Shown: positions 24,410 to 64,000 of the stretch, piece by piece
Position numbering within the stretch: position 1 is the stretch's first letter
Layout of the letters: each line of letters begins with the position of its first letter
Origin: Elephas maximus indicus
Taxonomy: Eukaryota; Chordata; Mammalia; Proboscidea; Elephantidae
Length of the DNA stretch: 64,000 nucleotides
NCBI RefSeq assembly: GCF_024166365.1
Contig: NC_064844.1
Location: 1,426,001 to 1,490,000, forward strand
Reading direction: 5' to 3'
Notes under the pieces: generated by a model
Database searches by the model: none
Told to the model about the DNA's origin: nothing
Seen by the model: only the letters and a program-made list of their open reading frames with translations
Made by a program: the position numbers and the translations under genes

Positions 24410-24862
24410 GCATGGATTACACCTTAACATAAAGAAAACAAAAAACCTCACAACTGGACCAGTAAGCAACATCACGGTAAATCAGAAAATATAAGGAAGA
24501 CTGAAGAATGATGCATTTGAATTGTGGTGTTGAATAATATTGAATATACCATGGGCTGCCAGAAGGAAAAAATCTGTCTTGGAAGAAGTACAGCCAGAAT
24601 GCTCCTTAGAAGGGAGGATGGCGAGGCTTCGTCTCATTTGCTTTGGACATGTTGTCAAGAAGGATCAGTCCCTGGAGGACATCAGGCTTGGTAGAGGGTC
24701 AGTGAAAAAGAGGAAAGCCCTCAGGGAGATGGATTGACACAGCGTCTGCAATAATGGGCTCAAGCATAGCAACAATTGTGGCAATGGCGCAGGACTGGGC
24801 AGTGTTTCGTTCTGTCGTGCAGAGGGCTGCTATGAGTCAGAGCCTACTGGACAGCATCTAAC
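24410..24862 (+). mobile_element. RTE-type LINE 3' fragment with internal deletion
   Basis: 'catggattacaccttaacat' matches 63551-63570 of the RTE copy at the window end. About 250 bp is missing near 24495 ('atcagaaaat' directly joins 'ataaggaagactg'). It then runs to the tail 'gctgctatgagtcagagcct'. Confidence 0.9.
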
Positions 24863-24948
24863 AGGTGAGGCGAAACAGTGGGAGCTTCGCTTTCATATTA
24901 AGCAGGTATTGAAATTGTGGGGGAGCAGCTAACACTTGCCAGCTTCTC

Positions 24949-25051
24949 TTAGTGGATACAGTTATCTGGCTCTTAAAGAGTCTCAATGGTAAATGACTAT
25001 TAGTGGATACAGCTATTCTGGCTCTTAAAGAGTCTGAATTGTAAATGGCTG
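24949..25051. repeat. 51-bp tandem duplication just beyond the PAPOLG 3' end
   Basis: 'agtggatacagttatctggc' at 24951 recurs as 'agtggatacagctattctgg' at 25002; both copies continue with 'ctcttaaagagtct'. A few mismatches. Confidence 0.8.
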
Positions 25052-25137
25052 AACAGGTTGTCAGTTTGAAAAATAACTGCAGATTTCTGGTATTTTTGAA
25101 TTATTCCCAAAGAATATCACTCAATCATCAACACCTA

Positions 25138-25169
25138 TTTATTAAACCAAGTTTATTTGATTATTTATT
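25138..25169 (-). terminator. Cluster of three polyadenylation signals at the PAPOLG 3' end
   Basis: On the minus strand, AATAAA occurs at 25164-25169, 25152-25157 and 25138-25143. The sequence just downstream (25080-25120) is moderately GT/T-rich, compatible with a downstream element. Cleavage near 25.11-25.13 kb is inferred. Confidence 0.65.
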
Positions 25170-28100
25170 CCACACAAATAATGAGGCTCGAGTGTACAAC
25201 TAAGAGGTAAGACAATCCAAAAAGGCAGCGAAAATTAAGATGAACTACATATCTATCTAGAAGGGAACAGTGGCTGCATCATTTACATAACACTGTCCAG
25301 TGACACAGCACCATTTATCTCAGAGAGATCCGAAGTACTTGATAAGGTAATTACGTGGATCTTTGCTAAAATGCAGCAAAAGTTTAAAAATTATAGCAAG
25401 CTTGATGGTAATCTTATGTTCAACTAATTTTTGGTATAAAATTATGTCAGAATAGTTATTTCAGAAAAAAATAGGGATTTGGGAAGGATGTACAATTCTT
25501 TTAAAAAACTCTAAGGAAAGAGTTACCATTACTGAGCTGTGTTTCCTTCCACCGCCTGCAGTTTTTTAATACTGTCACCATGATGTAAAGTCCAAGCTTT
25601 GGAAAATTTAACAGGTAGTTCTGTAACACACACAACTTTATTTATACAAAAAATTTATTTTTGAACTATAGCTCTTCTATTTCTTGGTCCGTTCAGTGTG
25701 TTACGGCCTGAACCACAAACATGGAGGAATAAATGGGAATTTTGATACCACTGAACTCAAAGTGTTTTAGGTCTCGAACGATTAATTCTATTTTCTACCA
25801 TTTCTAATGATCATTCTAAGTTATTCTACTCATTTGAGGTTGAATTTGTTGTGAAGTTTTACCGTGTTAATGAATCTAAATTAACATGAAGATATTTGTA
25901 AATCCAATAGTAATCGCATTTCCAATAGCGATGCACTAGTTTTCCTTCTGAAGTCTATGAAGGACCCTGGAGAAAAATTCAGTGCTGCAGGGCCCCCCAT
26001 GAGCCCGTTTTACTAGTTAAGAGCCATAGTACATTTTCAGAAATATACTGCAGAAACATCACATTGGGAGATATTTCAAATAGTTGATTATTCAGTCCTG
26101 GACAGCTGTGGTCCCGAGCCATTTATAGGGCCATGGACCTCTTTCAGAAGTTGATGACAGGTATACACTCCCCCCAAGAAAAGCGGATGTACACAAAGCA
26201 TTACTATTTACAACTGCAAAGGGTTCCCTAAGGCTGTTATCCCCAAGTTAGGAATTCCTATTTCCAAACTGTGAGACGCTGCAGAAAGTAAGTTTAGCTC
26301 ATTTTGACATTACCCATCTTCACTTAATTGCCATTATAGTAAATTAAGCATTTTAATAATGTTTCTTGTTATGCTAAGACAAAGTTACTTTAAGCACCAA
26401 CATAGTCTTTTAAAACTCATTCTCCTGTCCTAATTTTATAAGGTTTTAAGCTGTTGTACCCTGTATTTCAAATCGGTTAAGCCCTTAAAGTTTAGACTAG
26501 CAGTGAACTGTTTTCCCTTGATACGTATTATTCTTCATAGCGAGTCAGTGAATAACAAGCAGATTAAATGTAACAGGCTTTTGAAAATGAACACATATCT
26601 ACACTTTGAAGAACGGGTAATGTGACTTTATAAATTTCTAGGTACACTTGAATACAAACACATGCACTTTATACCTCAGTACATAACATGCAATCCCAAA
26701 CCATACCTTCTCCTTGTACTTACTTGCAGCCAGTACAGCGGAGGTCCCCATACTGTGGTGACAAGATATAATGAACATTTTCTGCCTGTTGTCCCGGAAA
26801 CACTTCATTTCTGACCAAACCCACTATCTCAAAAGCATTTAATCAATGGCTGAGTTACCAAACAGCTTGAAGAATGTTATTTTTGAGGATTCTAACACTG
26901 AACCGTGGTTATGTCCTAACCTGGGTTGAATGGATGCTTAAACCAAGAGAAATGACTATCTTAACAGAGGTGTCACTGCTTTCTTACTAAAGAAAAACTC
27001 CACTAGTTACTCCAAACATCTGCTTTATGTACTAGGGAAAGCCTGAATATGCAGAAAATTCTTAGAGACTGTGAAGACTGCTTTAAAAGCAGGGAAAATA
27101 GCTACAACATTAAAATACAGAAATGCAAACACATCAAATATATAAAATTCAGGCAAATCCCTTACTACAGGATTTTTCAAAGTTTGAAGTCAGGTGACAT
27201 TTATTCAATCCTTTCCTAACCATTCCTTTTTTGCTTAAGTAGAGTATTTGGAGAACAAATCCCAAAATATTTGAATAAAGGAAAAGCTAAGAGAACAGCT
27301 TTGCCAAGGTAGCTACAACTTGGGTTATTTCATTTTTGCCTTTTGTTATGTAAAAAGTAAATAACAATGTAAAAGTGGACCACCGTTATTTTTCCTTGCT
27401 CTCTTCCCTTCTAAGAAGCTTTTTCATGTTATCCTTTGTACAAGTTAAACAGTAGAATTTCCACTTTAGAGACACGGGGGCCGAGGAACAAGACGATCCT
27501 GCTCTGTGACAACCAAGGTTCAATGATTCCAACTTCACGGCAAGGGGCTTGCAAGAGAATATGGACCGCTACTACCCACCAGCGAGGTGTGTCCCACGAG
27601 CCCTACAAAATACACAAGCGAGAGTTTTCCACCCAGTGTTCAAATGTGCCACCTTGGGTTTTTCCACTAGGCCTAGTAAATGCTGAGTGAAAGCTGAAGG
27701 TAACATCTATTGGCATTCTGAACAGTGCCATCTGTACATTTTCATTTTAAGAATAATTCAAGCATAATCCATATTTTAAAAATTAGACTAAAGAGAGACA
27801 ACAAAGGTTTTAAAGTTTTCTCTTTGAAAAGATGGTATCTTACAGTACATACAAAAATACTCTGAAAATACATACGACTTCATTTACAAAACACTCAAAC
27901 ATTACAAGAATTACATGGTTATGGATTTTAATAAACTGAGCATGCGGTCATGAAACTTAAAAAATATTAAGAAATGCACTGAAAAAAGCAGTGTAAAAAA
28001 AGACAACTCATATAGTTAAATAAAAATTACAAAGGTCCTGAGCCAATTAATGGTTGGTAACAATGTCATTCAAAAACGCCTCTAGGTTTCAATAAAGCCC

Positions 28101-29106
28101 ACTGCTTATTTCTGCATGCCTAGTCTGAAGAAACGGTGTCAAGTGGTGGGTGAGTAATGGTAAGGAATTTTCATGCCAGGTTAATTTTATACCTCAAAAA
28201 TACAAGTTTCTCATACTTAATGCTATATTATTGTTGATGCTGGAATGAGCTGCTTCTCAGTAAAAAATACCAGTCAACTAGCAAGAATGGCAAGAGATAG
28301 GACACGTGGCAATCTCACCGTTTACACGCTGACTCTCAGTGTCCTGGTGACATTTTGATTTTTCATAAAGATGCATTTCAGAGGCCTCCATGGGAGGCAA
28401 AGCGTAAAGAATTCATGGTGCCCCACTCTTGTACCTAATCACTGGACTAACCTCCCTGATAACTACGCAACATCTGGACAGAAAGGCACACACCCGAGAA
28501 AGTTTAAACACTTTTGTGCCAATCTGGAAAAAAATAATTTAAATCGACAGAACAGACAATAAGTACATCTACACGGATGAGGAAAGCAGAAAAGATACCT
28601 CACATTCATTCATCTCAGGTTTTGCAAAGTGGCTTCAATGCTAAAGTACATGTGTTAACATTTGGAAAATTACAAGACAATTTTTTTTTTTTTTAACTTT
28701 TTTAGCTCTATACAATGATTACAACATAAGACTTAAAAAAAACAAAAAAACGAGCGAGGAGTTCAGGACTTCTTTTATCAGTGTCCAAGTGGCCAAGAAC
28801 TGGTTCCCATAACAGAGAAGCAAGCATTGAGTTAAGGCAGTAACCTCCAAACGCAAAGCCGTAATACTGTGGACGACGATCTGACAGCAGGCGGGCGGCC
28901 CTCAGAGACGGGTACGTGGTATCAGTGAGAGAACGCTACAGCATCTGCAGGCCAAAGTGTGAGGGTTCACACCCGTTTCCAGGTCATGAGGCTGACGACT
29001 GCAGCTTTCACCAGGTGATGTGTGACAGCCGCTTCTATTTAAAAAGAGTGGCTGGTTCTATGCCCCTAAATGACTGCATATTCACCAGAGTGGGGAGGCG
29101 CTGCTT

Positions 29107-58289
<29,183 letters not shown>

Positions 58290-58306
<17 letters not shown>

Positions 58307-58500
58307 CGCTTCCTGCGTCTCCTCCTCCGGGAGGGTCTCTCGCTGCGGAGTCCTCTCCTTGCTCCTTCTTCTCCCCCGTCCGCTCTCCTCCGCTCGCTGT
58401 GGCTCGCTCGCTCGCTCGCTCGCTTCCTCGCTTCCTACAGCCGAGGCACCCAACCCAGCAGTGAAGACACCACAGAACCGGTCTATTTGTGACAATACAG
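58290..58500 (-). CDS. PAPOLG: PAPOLG exon 1: 5' leader and first 17 coding nt
   Basis: Coding part is 58306-58290 (MKEMS plus two bases of A6), followed by donor GTGAGT. The ATG has G at -3 and A at +4. A second in-frame ATG (M4) lies 9 nt downstream. The leader back to about 58500 contains no upstream ATG. It is rich in GAG and GGA and includes a (GAGC)n run. The 5' boundary is only estimated, from CpG-island context and a YY1-like site near 58511-58523. Intron 1 (2665 nt) holds the C/G-rich minisatellite, a MIR near 57.0-57.2 kb and otherwise unassigned sequence. Confidence 0.8.
58402..58422. repeat. (GCTC)n tetranucleotide in the PAPOLG leader
   Basis: About five perfect GCTC units on plus, read as (GAGC)n in the transcript if the 5' end lies upstream of it. 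Contains one CpG per unit. Confidence 0.75.
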
Positions 58501-58554
58501 CGCAGCCGACGCCAATATGGCGCCGCTTCCCAGCCTGCCTCGCGCCCGCCGCGG

Positions 58555-58930
58555 CCCCGCCCCCGAGGCCCGGCCCCGCCCGGAAGTTGGCCCCGCCCGG
58601 AGGCCGGCCCAGCCCGAGGTTGTCCCCGCCCCGAGGTTGTACCCGCCCGTTCCCTAGGTTGGCCTGACCCCGCCCCCGAGGTTGTCCCCGCCCCGTCCGA
58701 CGTTGGCTCCGCCCCGCCCGAGAGATCGGCCCCGGCCCGCCCCTGGGTTGCCTCCCTACCCTGGCCCCGCCCCGCCCCGAGGTCGGCCCAGCCCCTCCCC
58801 TAGGTTGGCCCCGCCCGAATTTGGCCCCGCCGGGCGTTGGCCCCGCCCCGGCGTTGGCCCCGCCCCGACGCTGGCCCCGCCCCGACGCTGGCCCCGCCCC
58901 GGCCCCGAGGTCGGCCCCGCCCCGCGGCTC
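58555..58930. repeat. GC-box minisatellite in the PAPOLG promoter
   Basis: Degenerate tandem units built on GGCCCCGCCCCGANGNTG repeat across the region. Three clean 17-bp units start at 58841, 58858 and 58875, with diverged units on both sides. Every unit contains a GC box. On the gene's coding strand the array is G-rich with frequent G3-G4 runs, so G-quadruplex formation is plausible. Confidence 0.8.
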
Positions 58931-59450
58931 CCCAGAGGCCCGGCGGCCGCGCCCAGCAGGCCCGGCTGCGGCTGCGAAGTCCCGACCCGGCGGCGCCCGG
59001 CCCGCCCCGTAGGCGGACGGCCTGAGAGGGGGCTTGCGGCGTCGTGCCCCTGATGAGGGCACCTGTCCCGTGTCCGACGAAGTATCGCAGCCTTGCCTAG
59101 CAGACGCGAGCTGCTTTAACCCTGCGTTACCCGGCGCTTCGGTCCAGTTAGCCGCAGTCCCACGTCCCTGTGCAAAGCAACGCACCCACCCGTTACGGAG
59201 ACTTCTCGGGAGAGGGTCGTAGCCGGGGACCTGCGGCTTTTACCCAGCGATCCCAGGGGAAGCAGGCTTGTCAGCTGGGGCCTGGGCGTCCACTTCACCC
59301 TCCAGGGCCCCCGACCCTGGCTGTCCGCGGCCGGTCTGCGGACAGGTTCGGAGGGACCCCTGCAGCGGGAGGCCCCAGCCCAGCAGGCTGGCTCGAAGTC
59401 CTCTCACGCTTCCTCCTGGAGATCGCGCCCTGCGAGTGTGAGGGTACAGA

Positions 59451-59837
59451 CGGGAAAACAAAGACGAATCTAGAAAATGTTAAAGGGTGGAAATAATTCC
59501 TCGTTTTATAAGTCAAAAGATGTCGAGAAGCGGGTTCATTTTGGAATGTGACTCAGAGTCACAGTAAGTGGAGAAAATTACTTACCGACTTATTCAGTAA
59601 TTCAAACGTGTTTATTGAAGACCGGAGAGGTGTCAGGCACTGTTAGGCACCAAGGATTCAATGATGCACAAAGCCAGATGTATTCTTTGACCTTAGGAAG
59701 TTCAGGGATTAGTAGGGAGACAATGAATATAAGTGATATCCTTCACCTACTATGTGTCAGGCAGACTGCAAGGCACTGGAGGTACTAAATTCCCACCCTC
59801 AAGAGATCGCAGTTCGGTGGAGAATAGATATTCCTTT
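59451..59837. other. Upstream flank, old repeat trace
   Basis: 'ggcactgttaggcaccaagg' followed by 'attcaatgatgcacaaagcc' resembles a common old mammalian repeat that I cannot name. No gene seen. Confidence 0.4.
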
Positions 59838-60002
59838 GCTGTTGTTAGTTGCCATCCAGTGGGTTCCAACTCATGGCGACCCCACGTGCGCAGGGTAGAA
59901 TGCTCCATAGGGTTTTCAATGGCTGTGACCTTTTGGAAGCAGATCACCAAGCCTATCTCCCCAGGCACCTCTGGGTGGGGTCCAACCGCCCACCTGGAGA
60001 AG
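59838..60002 (-). mobile_element. AfroSINE-related, old long variant
   Basis: 'gttgttagttgccatccagt', 'actcatggcgaccccacgtg', 'ttttcaatggctgtgacctt' and 'caggcacctctgggtggggt'. Truncated before the head. Confidence 0.75.
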
Positions 60003-60049
60003 GACATTACATAGACCATTAGGATACAGCATGGTCTGACATTTTCAGT

Positions 60050-60475
60050 CACCTCATAAGCATACGAAAGCTGGACAATGAATGAGGAAGACCGAAGAAG
60101 AGTTAATGCCTTTGAATTATGGTGTTGGTGAAGGCTATTGAATATACCATGGACTGCCAGAGAATGAACCAATCTGTCCTGGAAGAAGTACAGCCAGAAT
60201 GCTCCTTAGAAGCAAGCACGGTGGGGCTTCATCTCATGTACTTCGCACATGTTATCTGGAGGGATCCATCCCTAGAGAAGGCTTGGTTAAGTAGAGGGTC
60301 AGCAAAAAAGAGAAAGACCCTTAAGGAGATGGATTGAAAGTGTCCACAACAATGAGCTCAAGTATAACAATGATTGTCAGGATGGCGCAGGACCAGGCAG
60401 TGTTTAGTTCTGTTGTATATAGGGTTGCTATGTGTCAGAAGCGACTCAATGGCACCAAACAACAACAACAACAAT
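60050..60475 (+). mobile_element. RTE-type LINE 3' end
   Basis: Matches 63823 onward: 'gaaagctggacaatgaatga', 'ttgaatataccatggactgc', 'gaagaagtacagccagaatg'. Ends with tail 'gggttgctatgtgtcagaag' and a (CAA)n end. It has GACCGA where the copy at the window end has GACTGA. Confidence 0.92.
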
Positions 60476-61070
60476 GGTCAGTATGATACAGTATGGTCAG
60501 GGTATTGTGGGAGATAAGAAGAGGGTTACCTAAATTTGCAGGGAGGGGCTCAATTGTGACTTCCTAGAAGAGGGGATGTTGCCTAAATTAGCAAGACTTA
60601 GGTGCAAGTGATGGGGAGAAGGCAGAACCTATTCCAGGTGGCGCAGGTATTTGCTAGCACCAGCTTTGTTGCAAAGTGGACCCAAACTTGAGTTCTAGTT
60701 ATGCCACTTAATAGTTCCGTGTCCTCGGGATAATGCACCGTAAAAAGCCTTTTTCCTCATCTGTAAGATGAAGAGGATTGTAAGACTGTAGGAGAATTAA
60801 ATGAGAAGGGTATGAATAGCCAGTATGGTTCTCAGTCAAAAAATTAAGACATGCAAAAAAGATCACTTTGCCTCCTAAAACTTAATTTAGTTTTTGACTG
60901 AGTCCCTCATTCTTCTGAGCTGGTAGACAAGACGATCTTGATTTTCCTGGGTTCCCTTCTCCCCTAATTCATGGGCAGGTGCCTAGGCATTGGGGACAGT
61001 GTGGGCAGAGTGTGTTTATCTGGTTCTCTGCTGCCTTCTAGCCATGCCTGGGGCTCAGGAATCTTTCTCA
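60476..61070. other. Intergenic with MIR
   Basis: MIR (+) at about 60660-60850 ('gttatgccacttaatagttc', 'ttcctcatctgtaagatgaa'). Nothing else recognised. Confidence 0.6.
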
Positions 61071-61071
61071 A

Positions 61072-61230
61072 ATGGTGGCGTAGTGGTTAAGAGCTATGGC
61101 TGCTAACCAAAAGGTTGGCAGTTCGAATCTACCAGGTGCTCCTTGGGAACCATATGGGGCGGTTCTATTCTGTCTTATAGGGTCCCTATGAGTCGGAATT
61201 GGCTCAGCAGCAATGGGTTTTTTTGGTTGG
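61072..61230 (+). mobile_element. AfroSINE
   Basis: 'ggtggcgtagtggttaagag', 'ggcagttcgaatctaccagg', 'gggtccctatgagtcggaat'. Confidence 0.94.
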
Positions 61231-61242
61231 TGGTCCACTCTG

Positions 61243-61402
61243 GAGGCCTGGTGGTGCAGTGGTTAAAAGCTTGGCTGCTAACCAAAAGGTTGTTGGTTCG
61301 AATCCACCAACTGCTCCCTGGAAACCCTCCCTAGGTGGCAGTTCTACTCTGTCTCATAGGGTCACTATCAGTCAGAATTGACTTGGCAGCAGCTGTTTTT
61401 GT
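61243..61402 (+). mobile_element. AfroSINE
   Basis: 'ggcctggtggtgcagtggtt', 'ttggttcgaatccaccaact', tail 'gggtcactatcagtcagaat'. Lies in direct orientation 12 nt after the previous copy. Confidence 0.94.
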
Positions 61403-62070
61403 TTGTTTGTTTTTTGTTTTTTAAATAGCTGGTCCTCTCTGCTCATCACCACTGTAGTTAGTAGTTCTAATCCCCTGCCTCCATCTCCCTCAGAGCCTAG
61501 GGGATATTGCCAGTCTGGGAGACAGAAAACTTCCTTTCCTTGAGGTTTCTAACCAATACATTCGTTGCTAGCTGCACAGAGTTCTTTTCAGGGCTTAGCC
61601 TTATTTCAGACACAAAATCCAGAAAGACTTTAGGCCCATCCTGTTTTCTGCAGAGTGTAGAGCACTTAGCACAGTGCTGGGCACAAAAAGGACTCAAGAA
61701 TTTAACTCTGATTCACACTGATAGCTAGAACGTTATCTTCTTTCTTCTCTTTGTTAAGCATTTATTTTAGAAATACTTCCTTTCATCATTCTTATTTTAC
61801 CTGTGCACAATGCTTGGTTTGCTATTATCTGCTGCAGTAATTTGGAAGGGAGGTAAACTCTGCTTTTAATTCTACTAGCTCAGTGAAATCTTAAAGATTT
61901 GGCTTTGAAAGACAGCCTTAAACCTATGTTTACCTAATTAAAGTCAATATCAGAACAATACCTTTTTATTCCCTCTTGTGTAATTTGATAGGTTGTCATT
62001 GTTTTAATTAACTTCCCAATTTCCTGTAGTTGTAAGTTTAGGACACTTTCTTTCAAGGAAGAATAGGATA

Positions 62071-62110
<40 letters not shown>

Positions 62111-62616
62111 TATACTTGTAGCTGTATTGTTTAAGCAATAATTTTTCAAATTACAAAAGTAACCCATGCTCATAAAAAGAGTGGGGATCTGTCTCCTTTC
62201 CATCTTCCACTCCACTATTGTTTCCCAAGAGAACCATTACTATCTTTCCAGAATGTTTTCAGTATTCCCCAAACTACATGTGAACATGTACCGGAGTTTT
62301 TGTTTCATACGATTTTCTAATTTTGGAAAAACGGGATTATGCTATACATCTTGTTCTGCTCCCTTCCCGCCTCCGCCTGTAATTCATGGGCATCTTTCCA
62401 TGTGAGTAATTACATACCTACTTTGTTCTTTTTAACAGCAATATTGTATTCTTTGTCATAGATAAAATATGCATTTTCATAATTCTTTTATCCATTTCTC
62501 TATTGTCTCAAATCTGTTTATATGTTAAATACACACACATCCTTCTGATGGAACTACTGCATCCAAGGGCGTGCATGTTTTAAAATAAAATCTATATATT
62601 CCGAATTATCCTCTTC
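61403..62616. other. Intergenic, unassigned old repeats and a GT microsatellite
   Basis: A MIR 3' trace lies at about 61640-61690 ('gcacttagcacagtgctggg'). The part 62120-62610 looks like an old L1-like or MER sequence that I cannot name. No gene seen. Confidence 0.4.
62077..62108. repeat. (GT)n microsatellite
   Basis: About 16 perfect GT units. Confidence 0.95.
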
Positions 62617-62631
62617 TTAGATGTGTAAATT

Positions 62632-62800
62632 GGAAACCGTGGTGGCGCAGTGGTTAAAAGCTCAGCTGCTAACCAAAAGGCAGGCGGTTGAATCCATCAG
62701 GCACTCTTTGGAAACCGTAGGGGCGGTTCTACTATGTCCTATAGGGTGGCTTTGAGTTGGAATCAACTGGAAGGCAACGGGTTTCGGTTTTTTTTTGGTT
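62632..62800 (+). mobile_element. AfroSINE with 15-bp target-site duplication
   Basis: 'ggtggcgcagtggttaaaag' head to a T/G-rich end. Flanked by exact TTAGATGTGTAAATT at 62617-62631 and 62801-62815, evidence of a fairly recent insertion. Confidence 0.96.
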
Positions 62801-63137
62801 TTAGATGTGTAAATTAGTAGAATTTACACGTTAAACCAACAGTATGAGATGGTCTGTTTCTTCACACCCTCACAAATGCTGGATGTTACCAATATTTTTT
62901 ATATTATGACAGTATATAAATGTACAGAAAAGCATAGAGAATAGTATGATAAACACCTAGATTTAATTATCTTTAGGATTTTGTCATGTTTCACCTGTTT
63001 TTTATTGAAGTCTTTTAAAGTAAACGCATATATCACAACATTTCACTCCTAAATATTTTGATATGCGTCTCTAAATAAGGATATTTTCCTGTATGACTAC
63101 GATAATATTAACACAGCCAAGTATTCCCAATTTTTCC

Positions 63138-64000
63138 TAAAATGTCTTTTGCACTGGGTTTTATTGACTATGCAAAGGCATTCGACTGTGTGGATCGTAA
63201 CAAACTATGGATAACACTGCAAAGAATGGGAATTCCAGGACACTTAATTGCGCTCATGAGGAACCTTTACATAGATCAAGAGGCAATTGTTCGGACAGAA
63301 CAAGGGGATACTGATTGGTTTAAAGTCAGGAAAGGTGTGCGTCAGGGTTGTATTCTTTCACCATACCTATTCAATCTGTGTGCTGAACAAATAATCTGAG
63401 AAGTTGGACTATATGAAGAAGAACGGGGCATCAAGACTGGAGGAAGACTCATTAATAACCTGCATTATGCAGATGACACAACCTCGCTTGCTGAAAGTGA
63501 AGAGGACTTGAAGCACTTACTAATGAAGATCAAAGACCACAGCCTTCAGTATGGATTACACCTCAACATAAAGAAAACAGAAATCCTCACAACTGGACCA
63601 ATGAGCAACATCATGATAAACGGAGAAAAGATTGAAGTTGCCAAGGATTTCATTTTACTTGGATCCACAATCAACAGCCATGGAAGCAGCAGTCAAGAAA
63701 TCAAAAGATGCATTGCATTGGGCAAATCTGCTGCAAAGGACCTCTTCAAAGTGCTGAAGAGCAAAGATGTCACCCTGAAGACTAAGGTGTGCCTGACCCA
63801 AGCCATGGTATTTTCAATCGCATCATACGCGTGTGAAAGCTGGACAATGAATAAGGAAGACTGAAGAAGAGTTGACGCCTTTGAATTGTGGTGTTAGTGA
63901 AGAATATTGAATATACCATGGACTGCCAAAAGAACAAACAAATCTGTCTTGGAAGAAGTGCAACCAGAATGCTCCTTAGAGGCAAGGATGGCGAGACTGC
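63138..64000 (+). mobile_element. RTE/BovB-type LINE, 5'-truncated, running off the window
   Basis: Reverse-transcriptase reading frame begins abruptly at about 63142 with DYAKAFDCVDRNKLW. It continues through RKGVRQGCILSPYLFNLCAE and the catalytic LHYADD (63461-63478) to a post-RT region with SYACESWTMNKED. One frame with stops at 63397-63399 and 63862-63864, and further stops beyond. RTE elements encode AP-endonuclease plus RT; only RT and C-terminal parts remain. Confidence 0.93.
63142..63864 (+). pseudogene. RTE reverse-transcriptase remnant
   Basis: 241 codons in a single frame, interrupted by one internal TGA (63397-63399) after LCAEQII. Contains RT boxes A (YAKAFDCVD), B (RQGCILSPYLFN) and C (YADD). 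The endonuclease domain is absent through 5' truncation. Stops coincide with what would be CGA arginine codons; the copy at 60050 still has CGA at the second site. Confidence 0.9.

Overview
The window is vertebrate genomic DNA from an afrotherian mammal, most likely an elephant or a close relative. About twenty copies of a tRNA-derived SINE of the AfroSINE type (heads with a 'ggtggcgcagtggttaagagc'-like A box and a 'ggttcgaatcc'-like B box), RTE-type LINE copies that share the SINE's 3' end, and young-looking L1 elements together point to Afrotheria. Species-level assignment is inference.

The only protein-coding gene I can support is PAPOLG (poly(A) polymerase gamma, neo-PAP), on the minus strand. 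All 22 coding exons are present, from the ATG at 58306 down to the stop at 29107. They splice into one 2226-nt frame encoding 741 residues, with every exon phase consistent. The catalytic triad is intact at D112, D114 and D166. A CpG-island promoter covers about 57.7-59.5 kb. The last exon carries a long, almost repeat-free 3'UTR that ends near 25.12 kb at three clustered AATAAA signals. Intron 5 is a GC-AG intron, exon 17 has a NAGNAG acceptor, and intron 18 is only 75 nt.

Layout: 1-5846 is a minus-strand L1 with an apparently complete 5' end, cut at its 3' end by the window edge. 5.85-11.8 kb is intergenic with old repeats. 11.8-19.1 kb is a nest of insertions: a 5.5-kb L1 inside a TIR DNA transposon inside an older L1-like tail. 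19.1-25.1 kb is intergenic with AfroSINEs, MIRs, an L2 and an RTE fragment. 25.12-58.5 kb is PAPOLG. 58.5-59.5 kb is promoter and CpG island with GC-box minisatellites. 59.5-64 kb is upstream intergenic DNA with AfroSINEs and two RTE copies, the last running off the window edge. In human, PAPOLG lies between BCL11A and REL; no exon of either neighbour is recognisable here.

No new gene system was found. The most distinctive structures are a 6 x 67-bp tandem array grown inside one AfroSINE, the triple-nested insertion, two minisatellites flanking PAPOLG exon 1, the GC-AG intron, and an RTE copy whose stop codons are all C-to-T or G-to-A type changes.
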